From positions 1,302,001-1,366,000 of the forward strand of contig NZ_WPAG02000002.1 in NCBI RefSeq assembly GCF_013602415.1: a stretch of 64,000 nt of DNA, given 5' to 3'. The translations under genes and the position numbers were made by a program. Positions 36,368-45,266 of the stretch are shown piece by piece. The stretch's first letter is position 1; each line of letters starts with the position of its first letter. Under the pieces are notes generated by a model, which had not been told where the DNA came from, did no database searches, and was given only the letters and a program-made list of their open reading frames with translations. This stretch comes from Rhodococcus sp. B50 (GTDB lineage: Bacteria > Actinomycetota > Actinomycetes > Mycobacteriales > Mycobacteriaceae).

Positions 36368-37216
36368 TCAGGTGGCGGAGACCACGCCCGTGGCGAGCAG
36401 CGCCAGCACGACCGCACCGAGGATCACCCGGTAACCGACGAACCAGTACATCGAGTGGTTGACGACGAAGCGCAGCAACCACGCGATCGCCGCGTAGCCG
36501 ACGGCGAACGCGATCAGGGTCGCGACGAGCAGCTGCGCCCCCGAGGCGTTGAGTCCCTCGCCGGCCGGTTCGAAGGCGTCGGGCAGGCTGAACAGACCGG
36601 AGGCGACGACAGCGGGGATGGCGAGCAGGAACGAGTACCGGGCCGCGGCCTCGCGGGTGAGCCCGAGGAACAGGCCCGCGGAGATGGTTCCGCCGGAGCG
36701 GGACACGCCGGGGATCAGGGCCAGCGCCTGCGCCGAGCCCATGATCAGACCGTCCTTGAGCGTGAGTTCACTCACGTCGCGCCGCTGCTTGCCGAAGTAC
36801 TCGGCGGCGGCGATGACGATCGAGAACACGATGAGCATCGTCGCCACGAGCCACAGATTGCGAGCGACGGTGCGGATGTCGTCCTTGAACAGCACACCGA
36901 GGATGCCGATCGGGATGGTGCCGAGGATGACGTACCAACCCATCTTGTAGTCGTGGTCGGCACGGTGCTCGCGATGGAACAGACCACGGAACCAGGCCTT
37001 CAGGATCCGCCCGATGTCGCCGGCGAAGAAGACCAGCACGGCCGCCTCGGTGCCCAGCTGAGTGACCGCGGTGAAGGACGCGCCGGCGTCCTCACCGAAG
37101 AAGATCTCCGAGACGATCCGCATGTGGCCGGACGAGGAGATCGGCAGGAACTCTGTGAGCCCCTGCACGATGCCGAGCACGATCGTCTGCAGCCAGGTCA
37201 TGGATTCGCCGATCAT
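36368..37216 (-). CDS. uppP: Undecaprenyl-diphosphatase
   Basis: A 282-residue multi-spanning membrane protein of the UppP/BacA family. The two active-site regions are intact: [14 protein letters not shown] near residue 20, with the Glu of the (E/Q)xxxE motif, and PGVSRSGGT near residue 170. It dephosphorylates undecaprenyl diphosphate to recycle the lipid carrier for cell-wall synthesis and gives bacitracin resistance when overproduced. The ATG at 37216 has a GGGAG site; a second ATG five codons later does not. The gene ends 36 bases before the phosphatase ATG. Confidence 0.95.
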   Translation of the reverse strand: MIGESMTWLQTIVLGIVQGLTEFLPISSSGHMRIVSEIFFGEDAGASFTAVTQLGTEAAVLVFFAGDIGRILKAWFRGLFHREHRADHDYKMGWYVILGTIPIGILGVLFKDDIRTVARNLWLVATMLIVFSIVIAAAEYFGKQRRDVSELTLKDGLIMGSAQALALIPGVSRSGGTISAGLFLGLTREAAARYSFLLAIPAVVASGLFSLPDAFEPAGEGLNASGAQLLVATLIAFAVGYAAIAWLLRFVVNHSMYWFVGYRVILGAVVLALLATGVVSAT

Positions 37217-37424
37217 GCGGCGACTCCCGGCACGGAGGCTGCGGTGGGGACGGGTCGACGGTCTCGGATGCAGGGAGCAATTCTCACTCGGCGAAGGGTA
37301 CGTGGTGCCCGATCGGTCGGCGCGCCGGACGCTGCGCGGCGGGTCGCGCGCATTAGGGTGCAGTACCGGGGTCGTGGCCGAGCGCGGCGACGTCCCGTCG
37401 TGTCGGGAGGAAACGCGGACGGTT

Positions 37425-38363
37425 ATGGAATACAGGACAGTCGGTGCGAGCGGCCTGCGGGTTTCACGGCTCGGCCTGGGCACCTTGACATGGGGTCGCG
37501 GAACGGACGGCGACGAGGCTGCGGCCCAGCTGTCGGCCTTCGTCGATGTGGGAGGCACGCTCGTCGACACCTCCCCCGCCTACGGAGACGGGGTCGCGCA
37601 GCGGATCCTCGCCGAACTGCTCGACGACGTGGTGCCCCGCGACCAGCTCGTGCTCTCGGGCAGCTCCGGCATCGACACCACCACCCTCGGTTCCGGCCGG
37701 GTGGACTGCTCCCGATCGGGGCTGCTCAACCAGCTCGACGCGACCCTTCGTGAACTCGGCACCGACCACCTCGACGTGTGGCAGGTCGCGACGTGGGATC
37801 CGCACACACCCGTCGACGAGGTGATGGACGCCCTCGAGTTCGCGGTGACCAGCGGACGTGTGCGCTACGTCGGGGTGCGCGGCTATCTCGGCTGGCAACT
37901 CGCCACCGCGGCAGCCGCGGCTCGGCGCCCGGCTCCGCTGATCAGCACGCAGGTCGAGTACTCCCTCCTCGCTCGCGGCGTCGAGGAGGAACTGATCCCC
38001 GCCGCCGCGCATCACGGAGTGGGCGTCTTCGCAGCGGTCCCGCTCGCAGGCGGTGTGCTCACCGGTAAGTACCGGTCGGGTGTGCCGGCGGATTCGCGGG
38101 GCGCCGACGACGTGCACACCGAGGAGGTGCGCCGCTATCTCACCGAATCCGCGGTGCGGGTGGTCGACGCGGTGGCCACGGCCGCCGACGGACTCGGCAC
38201 ATCGCCGCTCGCGGTGGCCCTGGCGTGGGTGCGCGACCGGCCGCACGTAGCGTCGACGCTCGTGGGCGCACGGGATCTCGCACAGCTGACCGGAGTGCTG
38301 GTCGCGGAGGAGTTGGCGTTGCCGCCGGCGATCGCCGCGGCGCTCGACGACGTGAGCGCGTGA
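37425..38363 (+). CDS. Aldo/keto reductase
   Basis: A 312-residue TIM-barrel aldo/keto reductase. It opens with [20 protein letters not shown]. The catalytic Asp and Tyr lie in [10 protein letters not shown] near residue 48. The usual catalytic Lys region reads [10 protein letters not shown], with no clear Lys, and the His region reads [12 protein letters not shown] rather than the usual VYQLHRPD-type strand, so catalysis may be altered. The gene is divergent from uppP with a 208-base gap. The ribosome site GGGAGG is somewhat far from the ATG. Confidence 0.87.
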   Translation: MEYRTVGASGLRVSRLGLGTLTWGRGTDGDEAAAQLSAFVDVGGTLVDTSPAYGDGVAQRILAELLDDVVPRDQLVLSGSSGIDTTTLGSGRVDCSRSGLLNQLDATLRELGTDHLDVWQVATWDPHTPVDEVMDALEFAVTSGRVRYVGVRGYLGWQLATAAAAARRPAPLISTQVEYSLLARGVEEELIPAAAHHGVGVFAAVPLAGGVLTGKYRSGVPADSRGADDVHTEEVRRYLTESAVRVVDAVATAADGLGTSPLAVALAWVRDRPHVASTLVGARDLAQLTGVLVAEELALPPAIAAALDDVSA

Positions 38364-38398
38364 TCTCGGCGACACTGCCCGCACCCCGCTCCGATCCC

Positions 38399-38417
38399 GA
38401 AGGTTAGGCTAGCCTGC
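38399..38417. promoter_or_regulatory. IdeR/DtxR-type iron box
   Basis: GAAGGTTAGGCTAGCCTGC matches the 19-bp IdeR/DtxR consensus TTAGGTTAGGCTAACCTAA at 14 positions, including the uninterrupted core AGGTTAGGCTA. It lies 41 bases upstream of the heme oxygenase ATG, in the promoter zone. Iron-bound IdeR would repress the heme oxygenase and heme importer genes downstream. Confidence 0.8.
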
Positions 38418-38457
38418 CGAGTACATTCGGTACAGGCAACATGAGGGAGGTCGGTCG

Positions 38458-39123
38458 ATGGCCACGACCGAAGTCGTCGGATTCGCCGAACGCATCCGGC
38501 TCGAGACCCAGCAGGCGCACAGCGACACCGAGAACTCCGTGTTCGTCTCGGAACTCCTCGGGGGCACGCTGTCGACCGACGCCCACGCCGCGCTCATCGC
38601 GCAGACCTGGTTCGTCTACGACAGCCTCGAACGGATCGGCCGCAACTATGCCGACGACCCGATCGCCGGCCCCTTCCTCAGCGACGAACTGCTCCGCACC
38701 GCCGCGCTCGAAGCCGATCTCGACTTCCTCATCGGCTCCGACTGGCGCGACCGCATCGCGCCGCTGCCCGCAACCGTCGCCTACGTCGACCGGCTCGAGC
38801 AGGTCGCGGCGGTGTCCCCGGAAGCCTTCCTCGCGCACCACTACCTGCGATATCTCGGCGACCTGTCCGGTGGTCAGATCATCCGCCGCATGCTCGGACG
38901 CGCGTACGGCTACGAGCGCGACGGGCTTCGCTTCTACATCTTCGACGAGATCCCGAAGATCAAACCGTTCAAGGACACCTACCGCGCGAAGCTCGACGCC
39001 GCCCCGCTCGACGGCGACCAGCAGCAGGCCGTGATCGACGAGGCGAACCTGGTGTACGGGCTCAACGGTGCCCTGTTCGCCGACCTCGCGCGCGACATCG
39101 ACCGCTACCGGGTGCGTGCCTGA
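38458..39123 (+). CDS. hmuO: Heme oxygenase (biliverdin-producing)
   Basis: A 221-residue alpha-helical heme oxygenase. The proximal heme ligand is His21 in ETQQAHSDTENSVF, and the distal glycine-rich helix is YLGDLSGGQIIRRML near residue 135. It cleaves heme to biliverdin, CO and Fe(II) in the cytoplasm, releasing iron from the heme imported by the adjacent ABC system. An iron box precedes it, the ribosome site GAGGGAGG is strong, and its stop is 3 bases before hmuT, so the genes form one iron-controlled operon. Confidence 0.93.
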   Translation: MATTEVVGFAERIRLETQQAHSDTENSVFVSELLGGTLSTDAHAALIAQTWFVYDSLERIGRNYADDPIAGPFLSDELLRTAALEADLDFLIGSDWRDRIAPLPATVAYVDRLEQVAAVSPEAFLAHHYLRYLGDLSGGQIIRRMLGRAYGYERDGLRFYIFDEIPKIKPFKDTYRAKLDAAPLDGDQQQAVIDEANLVYGLNGALFADLARDIDRYRVRA

Positions 39124-39126
39124 GCG

Positions 39127-40152
39127 ATGTTCCGTTCTCCGCTCCGCTTCCCGGTCGCGCTGATCGCGGTACTGGGCGTGTTCTTCGTCGCCGCGTGCAG
39201 CGCTCCCACCACCGACGATGCGACCGCCACCGACATCGCCCCCGGTCCGCGCACCGCGGTCGTCGACTCCGAACCCGAGCCGATCACCACCGACCCGGCA
39301 CCCGTGCTGCCGGCCACGGTGCGCGGCGTCGACGGTGTCGAGACCACGATCACCGACATCTCCCGGATCGTGGTGGCCGATCGCTCCGGCACCCTCGCCC
39401 AGACCGTCTACTCCCTCGGTCTCGGCGACAGGCTCGTCGGCCGCTCCACCCCGTCGTTCCCCGCGATCGAGGACGTCCCCAACGTCACGCCCGGCGGGCA
39501 CGGTCTCAACGCCGAGGCAATCCTCGCGCTGAACCCGACTGTCGTGCTCACCGACACCTCCATCGGACCGCCGGCCGTTCAGGAGCAGATCCGCGCGACC
39601 GGTGTGCCCGTGGTGTTCGTCGACCCGGAACGATCCCTCGACACGGTCGCCGGCGACATCGAGGTGGTCGCCGCCGCGCTCGGTGTCGCCGAGGCCGGGG
39701 CCGCACTCGCGCAACGGACGCTGGACGAGATCGCCGCGGCGAAGGACTCGATCCCCGCCGACCATCCCGAACCCACCGTCGCCTTCCTCTACCTGCGCGG
39801 CTCGGCGATCAAGATGCTCGGCGGTCCCGGCTCCGGTGCCGACACGCTCGTCGCGGCCGCCGGTGGTCGCGACGCCGGCGTCCTCGCCGGCCTGGACGCG
39901 CAGTTCGTGCCGATCACCAGCGAGGCGATGATCGCCTCGGCGCCCGACATCATCCTGGTGATGACCCGCAGTCTCGACTCCGTGGGCGGACCGGACGGGC
40001 TCGCGCAGCTCCCGGGGGTCGCGCAGACCCCGGCCGGGAAGACGGGCACCATCGTGGACATGGACGATTCGACCCTGCTCAGCTTCGGTCCGCAGACCGG
40101 CAAGGTCCTGGCCGCACTCGTCGAGGCGTTCTACCCGTCGGACCGGTCGTGA
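39127..40152 (+). CDS. hmuT: Heme-binding lipoprotein of ABC importer
   Basis: A 341-residue substrate-binding lipoprotein. The signal sequence ends in a lipobox FVAACSAP with Cys24 as the lipid-anchor residue. The mature part has the cluster A-2 periplasmic-binding fold (RIVVADRSGTLAQTVYSLGL, ALNPTVVLTD, GPGSGADTLVAAAGG). A Tyr near the start of the fold (TVYSLG) is a possible heme ligand. It delivers heme to HmuUV at the outer face of the membrane. Confidence 0.92.
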   Translation: MFRSPLRFPVALIAVLGVFFVAACSAPTTDDATATDIAPGPRTAVVDSEPEPITTDPAPVLPATVRGVDGVETTITDISRIVVADRSGTLAQTVYSLGLGDRLVGRSTPSFPAIEDVPNVTPGGHGLNAEAILALNPTVVLTDTSIGPPAVQEQIRATGVPVVFVDPERSLDTVAGDIEVVAAALGVAEAGAALAQRTLDEIAAAKDSIPADHPEPTVAFLYLRGSAIKMLGGPGSGADTLVAAAGGRDAGVLAGLDAQFVPITSEAMIASAPDIILVMTRSLDSVGGPDGLAQLPGVAQTPAGKTGTIVDMDDSTLLSFGPQTGKVLAALVEAFYPSDRS

Positions 40153-40159
40153 TCGCCGC

Positions 40160-41257
40160 ATGTCCGTGAGCGAAGAAGTCACCGAGGCCACCGGTCTGCC
40201 CGATCGAGCACTGCGGAAGGCCGGGTGGGGTCGCACCACCGTCGTCCTCGCCGGACTCGTCGTCGCCCTGCTCGCGCTGGCCGTGGTCTCGGCGTGTCTC
40301 GGGCAGGTGCCCACGAGCCCCGCCGAGGTGGTCGGCAGTCTGCTGCACCGGATCGGGCTGGACCTCGGGCCGCTGCCCGCCCACCCGGCCGGGGAGGTGA
40401 CGCTGTGGGAGGTGCGCTTCCCCCGGGTGGTGCTGGCGATGCTCGTCGGTGCTGCCCTCGGCTGTTCCGGCGCGCTGTTGCAGGGCATCTTCGCCAATCC
40501 CCTCGCCGAACCCGGCGTGATCGGTGTGTCCTCCGGTGCCGCCGTCGGCGCGTCCGCGGTGATCGTGCTCGGCGGTGTGTTCACCGCCGGCTGGGCACTG
40601 GCCGGCGCCGCCCTCGTCTCCGGCCTGATCACCACCGTGCTGGTCTACGTGCTGTCCCGGTCCAACGGGCGCACCGAGGTCGTCACCGTGATCCTCACGG
40701 GCGTCGCCGTCAACGCCGTCGCCGGCGGCCTCATCGCGTTCTTCACCTTCGTGGCCAGTCCTGCCGCCCGCGACCAGATCGTGTTCTGGCAGCTCGGCAG
40801 TCTCGGCGGCGCCACCTGGGAGATCGTCGCGGTGGTCGCCCCGCTCACCCTCGCCGGTGTGCTCGTCGCCGGGCTGCTCGCCCCGAAACTCGACCTGCTT
40901 GCGCTCGGCGAGAGCGTCGCCCGGCATCTGGGCGTGGACGTCGAACGCATCCGGCAGCTGTCGATCGTGGCGGTCGCCGTGCTGGTCAGCGCCGCCACAG
41001 CCTTCACCGGCATCATCATGTTCGTCGGCCTGGTCGTGCCGCATCTGATGCGCCTCGTGCTCGGCCCCGCCCACCGGGTGCTGGTCGCGGCGAGCGTACT
41101 CGCCGGGGCGGTCGTCCTGCTCGCCGCCGATCTCGGGGCGCGCACCCTCGTCGAGAACGCCGACCTGCCCCTCGGCATGATCACCGCGCTCATCGGCGGC
41201 CCGGTCTTCTTCCTGATGCTGCGCCGCACCCGCGCGAAGCAGGGCGGATGGGCATGA
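40160..41257 (+). CDS. hmuU: Heme ABC transporter permease
   Basis: A 365-residue FecCD-family permease with about nine to ten hydrophobic helices. Signature blocks are RFPRVVLAMLVGAALGCSGALLQ, NPLAEPGVIGVSSGAA and GIIMFVGLVVPHLMRLVLGPAHR; the last contains the loop that contacts the ATPase. It forms the membrane channel for heme import. The ATG is 7 bases after the hmuT stop, and its own stop overlaps hmuV. Confidence 0.93.
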   Translation: MSVSEEVTEATGLPDRALRKAGWGRTTVVLAGLVVALLALAVVSACLGQVPTSPAEVVGSLLHRIGLDLGPLPAHPAGEVTLWEVRFPRVVLAMLVGAALGCSGALLQGIFANPLAEPGVIGVSSGAAVGASAVIVLGGVFTAGWALAGAALVSGLITTVLVYVLSRSNGRTEVVTVILTGVAVNAVAGGLIAFFTFVASPAARDQIVFWQLGSLGGATWEIVAVVAPLTLAGVLVAGLLAPKLDLLALGESVARHLGVDVERIRQLSIVAVAVLVSAATAFTGIIMFVGLVVPHLMRLVLGPAHRVLVAASVLAGAVVLLAADLGARTLVENADLPLGMITALIGGPVFFLMLRRTRAKQGGWA

Positions 41258-42120
41258 GGCTGCTCCCCCGCTCCTTCGGGTCTCCCGCGACTGCCGTCCC
41301 CGCCCGCTCGGCGCCGGGCACCGCGACGATGCGCGCGGTCGACGTGCGACTGCGGCGCGGAGAACGTGAGATCCTGCACGGCGTCGACTTCGAGGTCCGC
41401 ACCGGGGAGGTCGTCGCGCTCGTCGGGCCGAACGGGGCGGGCAAGTCGACTCTGCTCGCGGCGCTGTCCGGCGACCATCCGATCAGCGGTGGCAGGGTCG
41501 AGATCGAGGGCCGTCCCCTCGAGCGGTGGTCGTCGATCGCGCTGGCGCGCCGCCGCGCCGTGCTGCCCCAGCAGCACACCGTCGGCTTCCCGTTCACCGC
41601 TCGGCAGGTCGTGCGGATGGGCCGTGCCGCGTGGGCGCGCACACCACGGCAGGACGACGACGATCGCATCGTCGCCGACGCGTTCGCGACCTGCGATGTC
41701 ACCCACCTGGCCGATCGTCCGTTCCCGGCGCTGTCCGGCGGGGAACGCGCCCGGGTGGCGCTCGCGCGGGTCCTCGCCCAGAACACCGAGACGCTGCTGC
41801 TCGACGAACCCACCGCGGCGCTGGATCTCGGCCATCAGGAGGCGGTCATGCAGGTCGTGCGGGCCCGCGCCGACGACGGACACGCCGTCGTGGTGGTGCT
41901 GCACGATCTCGGCCTCGCCGCGGCCTATGCCGACCGCGTGTGCGTGCTCGAACAGGGCCGCATCGTCGCCGACGGCGCACCCGACGAGGTCCTCACCGAG
42001 GAGTTGCTCGGACGCGTCTACCAGTACCCGGTGGCGATCGGCCGCCACCCCGAGACCGGCACCCCACTCGTGCTGCCCCGCCGTCCGGGCCGCGACCGGT
42101 CCGCCTCGACGCAGAGCTGA
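41254..42120 (+). CDS. hmuV: Heme ABC transporter ATP-binding protein
   Basis: A 288-residue ABC ATPase. Walker A is GPNGAGKST near residue 65, the signature is LSGGERARVALAR, Walker B is TLLLDEPTAALD, and the switch His lies in VVLHDLGLA. It powers heme import through HmuU. The ATG overlaps the hmuU stop (ATGA); another in-frame ATG two codons earlier is possible. The first 30 residues are a poorly conserved extension. Confidence 0.93.
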   Translation: MRLLPRSFGSPATAVPARSAPGTATMRAVDVRLRRGEREILHGVDFEVRTGEVVALVGPNGAGKSTLLAALSGDHPISGGRVEIEGRPLERWSSIALARRRAVLPQQHTVGFPFTARQVVRMGRAAWARTPRQDDDDRIVADAFATCDVTHLADRPFPALSGGERARVALARVLAQNTETLLLDEPTAALDLGHQEAVMQVVRARADDGHAVVVVLHDLGLAAAYADRVCVLEQGRIVADGAPDEVLTEELLGRVYQYPVAIGRHPETGTPLVLPRRPGRDRSASTQS

Positions 42121-42262
42121 GCAGCAGGTCACATCCGGCCCGGTGGGCGGTGTCCTGATTTCTTTCCCGCGACCGGCATCAGGAACACTGAGGGTCGGTG
42201 CGCCGGTCGCCGGGAAGCGTCCGGCAGGTGCGAGTCGAATCCGAGGACGAGGAGCAGCAACG

Positions 42263-43270
42263 ATGGGCAGAGCGGGCATCCGGGCGGTCACGATGGTGGG
42301 TGCGATCGCGCTGGTCGCGCTTGCGGGTTGCTCGTCGGAGAGCACCCCGGACGTACTGCAGACCATCGAACCCGCCACTCCGGCAGCCGCGCCCGAGGTC
42401 GGCCCGTCCCCCGCCGGCGACGTCCACCCCCTCGACCTGCAGGTCGACGCCCTGGTCGTCGAACCGTCCACCGGTACCTTCGCCGCACTCGTCGACGACG
42501 GTGCTCGGGTGGCGTTGTTCGACGACGCCGAGTCCGAACCGCGTCTGGTGGACCTGCCGTCGTCCGCGGCGACTGTCGTGGCCGGACCGGACGGCAGTGT
42601 GCTCGCCCCCGCATCCGGCGCCGTGCTGCGTATCGACGTCGCCGACGGCACGCTCACCGAGGTTCCGGTCGACGGCACCGCAGCGTCGGCGGCCGTACTG
42701 TCCGACGGTCGCTGGGTCGTCGGGACCGACAACGGCCGCGTGCTGGTCGTCGACCCCGACTCCGGTGAGGTGGGCACCACCGTCGGTGGCCTCGCGTCGG
42801 TCGACGCCCTCGCCGTCACCGGCGACGCCGTCGCGGCGCTCGATCGCCGACAGACCTCGCTCACCGAACTCGACCTCGCCGACGCCCATCTCGGTCCCGC
42901 GCTGCGCGCCGGTGAAGGAGCGACACAACTGGCCACCGACCCGTTCGGGCGCGTGATGGTCACCGACACCACCGGCGACGAGCTGCTCGTCTACACCCTC
43001 GACGCGATCGTCCTGCGCCAGCGTTATCCCGTCGGTCCCGCCCCGTACGCTGTCACCTACGACGAAACGCGGGATCTGGTCTGGGTAACTCTGACCGGCA
43101 GCAACGAGGTCGTGGGCTACGATCTTTCGACCGGGATCCCGCGAGAACGCCACCGCTTCGCAACGGTGCGGCAACCGAACTCGATCGCCGTCGATCCGGT
43201 CGACGCGGCTCTGGTGATCGCATCGGCGACCGGTGACGGTCTGCAACGGATCCCGATCGAAGGACAGTGA
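42263..43270 (+). CDS. Beta-propeller lipoprotein (YncE-like)
   Basis: A 335-residue lipoprotein with lipobox VALAGCSSE (Cys23). The mature part consists of repeated blades of the form VDALVVEPSTGTFAAL, VVAGPDGSVLAP, VLVVDPDSGEVGTTV and AVTYDETRDLVWVTL, typical of YncE/SMP-30-like beta-propellers. Its role at the cell surface is unknown. The ATG follows a GAGGAG site 142 bases after hmuV, so it may be transcribed with the heme genes, though it is not a usual part of heme uptake. Its stop overlaps the start of the next gene. Confidence 0.8.
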   Translation: MGRAGIRAVTMVGAIALVALAGCSSESTPDVLQTIEPATPAAAPEVGPSPAGDVHPLDLQVDALVVEPSTGTFAALVDDGARVALFDDAESEPRLVDLPSSAATVVAGPDGSVLAPASGAVLRIDVADGTLTEVPVDGTAASAAVLSDGRWVVGTDNGRVLVVDPDSGEVGTTVGGLASVDALAVTGDAVAALDRRQTSLTELDLADAHLGPALRAGEGATQLATDPFGRVMVTDTTGDELLVYTLDAIVLRQRYPVGPAPYAVTYDETRDLVWVTLTGSNEVVGYDLSTGIPRERHRFATVRQPNSIAVDPVDAALVIASATGDGLQRIPIEGQ

Positions 43271-43524
43271 TGGCGAACGAGCGACTCGGCCGGTTCACCC
43301 GGTTACCTGTCGGCTGGGACACCAGCAACGACGACTACGAGTACGTGCCGCTGAAGCTCCCCCGGGACGTCTCCCGGGTGAGCGCGTCGATGCGGCTGGC
43401 GATTTCCGCGGAGTTCCACGGCTGGGAACTCACCCGGGTGCGTCTGTACCCGGACGGTAGCCGCCGCGTGCTGCTCCGGCGCCGCAAGACGCCTCATCAC
43501 GTCCCCGAACCCACCGTCCGCTGA
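43270..43524 (+). CDS. DUF5703 family protein
   Basis: An 84-residue basic protein of the DUF5703 family, with the conserved [14 protein letters not shown] and [19 protein letters not shown] blocks. The function is unknown. The ATG overlaps the TGA of the beta-propeller lipoprotein gene; a GTG just before it is an alternative. It precedes pyrD in related actinobacteria. A small hairpin (CCCGGGC, loop CAT, GCCCGGG at 43532-43548) lies just after its stop. Confidence 0.85.
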   Translation: MANERLGRFTRLPVGWDTSNDDYEYVPLKLPRDVSRVSASMRLAISAEFHGWELTRVRLYPDGSRRVLLRRRKTPHHVPEPTVR

Positions 43525-43565
43525 TCACCACCCCGGGCCATGCCCGGGCCTGCAGGGAGTTGTCC

Positions 43566-44636
43566 GTGTACCGCTTGCTTCTTCGGCTCATGTTCCTGTT
43601 GTCGCCGGAACGAGCCCATCATTTCGCCTTCCTGGCGATGCGCTGGGCGACCAGGTTCGAGCCGTTGCGGACCCTCGTGTCGAAGATCCTCGTCGTCGAC
43701 GACCCGGTGCTGCGCAACTCGGTGTTCGGCGTCGAGTTCCCCAACCCGGTGGGCCTGGCCGCGGGCTTCGACAAGGACGCCACCGGTGTGAACGTCTGGG
43801 GTCCGCTCGGCTTCGGGTTCGCCGAGATCGGCACCGTGACCGCGCAGGCACAGCCGGGTAACCCGCAGCCACGTCTGTTCCGCCTGCCCGAGGATCGGGC
43901 GATCGTGAACCGGATGGGGTTCAACAACCACGGGGCCGGCGAGGCCGCCAACCGGCTGCGGCAGCGGCGCCGCACCGTGCCGATCGGCGCGAACATCGGC
44001 AAGACGAAGGTCGTGCCGGCCGAGCAGGCCGCCGAGGACTACACCGAGAGCGCTCGGCTCCTCGGCCCGCTCGCCGATTTCGTGGTCGTCAATGTCTCAT
44101 CCCCCAACACCCCGGGTCTGCGGGATCTGCAGGCCGTCGAGTCGCTGCGCCCGATCCTCGCCGCGGTCCTGGACACCGTCACCGTGCCGGTGCTCGTCAA
44201 GATCGCCCCGGATCTGTCCGACGAGGACGTCGACGCGGTGGCCGACCTGGCGCTCGAACTCGGCCTCGCCGGTATCGTCGCCACCAACACCACCATCCGC
44301 CGCGACGGATTGAACACCCCGCACAGCCGGATCGAGGAGATCGGCGCGGGTGGTCTGTCGGGTGCGCCGGTGGCCGAGCGATCACTCGAGGTGCTGCGCC
44401 GGTTGCGCGGCCGAGTCGGTGACGGGTTCACGCTGGTCTCGGTCGGCGGCATCGAGACACCCGAGCAGGCCTTCGAACGCATCCTCGCGGGTGCGTCCCT
44501 GGTCCAGGGCTATACCGGATTCATCTACGGCGGCCCGTTCTGGGCGCGCCGCATCAACAAGGGCATCGCCCGCAAACTCCGCGCGCACGGTTACCGGTCC
44601 GTCGCCGACGCGGTGGGTGCCGCCGCACGAGTCTGA
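43566..44636 (+). CDS. pyrD: Dihydroorotate dehydrogenase (quinone), class 2
   Basis: A 356-residue class 2 dihydroorotate dehydrogenase. The hydrophobic N-terminal helix that contacts the membrane ([19 protein letters not shown]) is present. The FMN barrel carries [19 protein letters not shown], the catalytic Ser in [11 protein letters not shown], and the closing [12 protein letters not shown]. It oxidises dihydroorotate to orotate in pyrimidine synthesis. The GTG at 43566 is chosen because AGGGAG lies 6 bases before it and relatives start with the same residues; a TTG two codons earlier is too close to that site. Confidence 0.96.
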   Translation: MYRLLLRLMFLLSPERAHHFAFLAMRWATRFEPLRTLVSKILVVDDPVLRNSVFGVEFPNPVGLAAGFDKDATGVNVWGPLGFGFAEIGTVTAQAQPGNPQPRLFRLPEDRAIVNRMGFNNHGAGEAANRLRQRRRTVPIGANIGKTKVVPAEQAAEDYTESARLLGPLADFVVVNVSSPNTPGLRDLQAVESLRPILAAVLDTVTVPVLVKIAPDLSDEDVDAVADLALELGLAGIVATNTTIRRDGLNTPHSRIEEIGAGGLSGAPVAERSLEVLRRLRGRVGDGFTLVSVGGIETPEQAFERILAGASLVQGYTGFIYGGPFWARRINKGIARKLRAHGYRSVADAVGAAARV

Positions 44637-44642
44637 TCGTCA

Positions 44643-44690
44643 CACGGATCGGGGGCCCGGGACGCAGTGGTCCCGGGCCCCCGATCCGTG
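44643..44690. terminator. Bidirectional terminator between pyrD and the PEBP-like gene
   Basis: A perfect 21-bp stem runs from 44643 to 44663 and from 44670 to 44690, with core GGATCGGGGGCCCGGGAC and loop GCAGTG. It lies 6 bases after the pyrD stop and 3 bases beyond the end of the convergent gene, so it should stop transcription from both sides. Confidence 0.88.
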
Positions 44691-44693
44691 GTG

Positions 44694-45236
44694 TCAGCGC
44701 ACCTCGTAGGTGCCGGTCAGCAGACCGCGGGCGATGGCGTGCCCGAAGACGTTGAAACCGAGGAAGGCCGGGCTCGACTCGGGCGTGACGCCGTCGAGCG
44801 CCTCGACGTCGAGCGCGTGCACCGCGACGATGTAGCGGTGATGGCCGTGACCGGCCGGCGGAGCGGCGCCGATGAAGCCGTGGGCACCGCCGTCGTGGCG
44901 CAGTGTCACGGCCTGCTCCGGAAGAGCGTCCGAGTCGGCGCTACCCGCGCCCGCCGGCAACTCCGTGACCGAAGCCGGGATGTTCGCGACGGCCCAGTGC
45001 CAGAAACCGGAGCCTGTCGGGGCATCCGGATCGAACACCGTGACGACGAAACTCTTCGTCTCGGCGGGGAAACCCGACCAGGACAGCTGCGGGGAAACGT
45101 CGCCGCCCCCGGGGATTCCGAACGCACCGCTGGCCTGCGGGAGTTTCCATTCCTCGCCCTCGGCGAAGTCCGCGCTGGTCACCTCGAAGGTGGGCAGCTC
45201 GGGCAGGAACGTGTACGGGTCGTAATCGAAAGCCAT
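44694..45236 (-). CDS. YbhB/YbcL-family (PEBP-like) protein
   Basis: A 180-residue protein of the phosphatidylethanolamine-binding-protein-like YbhB/YbcL family, with the family blocks [34 protein letters not shown] and [15 protein letters not shown]. The bound ligand and role in bacteria are not well known; some relatives affect kinase-inhibitor-like signalling. It is convergent with pyrD and lies 30 bases from the M20 peptidase gene upstream on the same strand, with which it may be cotranscribed. Confidence 0.9.
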   Translation of the reverse strand: MAFDYDPYTFLPELPTFEVTSADFAEGEEWKLPQASGAFGIPGGGDVSPQLSWSGFPAETKSFVVTVFDPDAPTGSGFWHWAVANIPASVTELPAGAGSADSDALPEQAVTLRHDGGAHGFIGAAPPAGHGHHRYIVAVHALDVEALDGVTPESSPAFLGFNVFGHAIARGLLTGTYEVR

Positions 45237-45266
45237 TCCGGTCCTTTCGTGACGGTTTCGAGTGTT

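Noticed and set aside
35627..37753. 708-codon plus-strand frame over the phosphatase and uppP
   Set aside because: It is a mirror frame of two well-defined minus-strand genes and has low-complexity His/Asp/Arg text.
38404..40635. 743-codon minus-strand frame over the heme genes
   Set aside because: It mirrors heme oxygenase, hmuT and hmuU, which have clear motifs on the plus strand.
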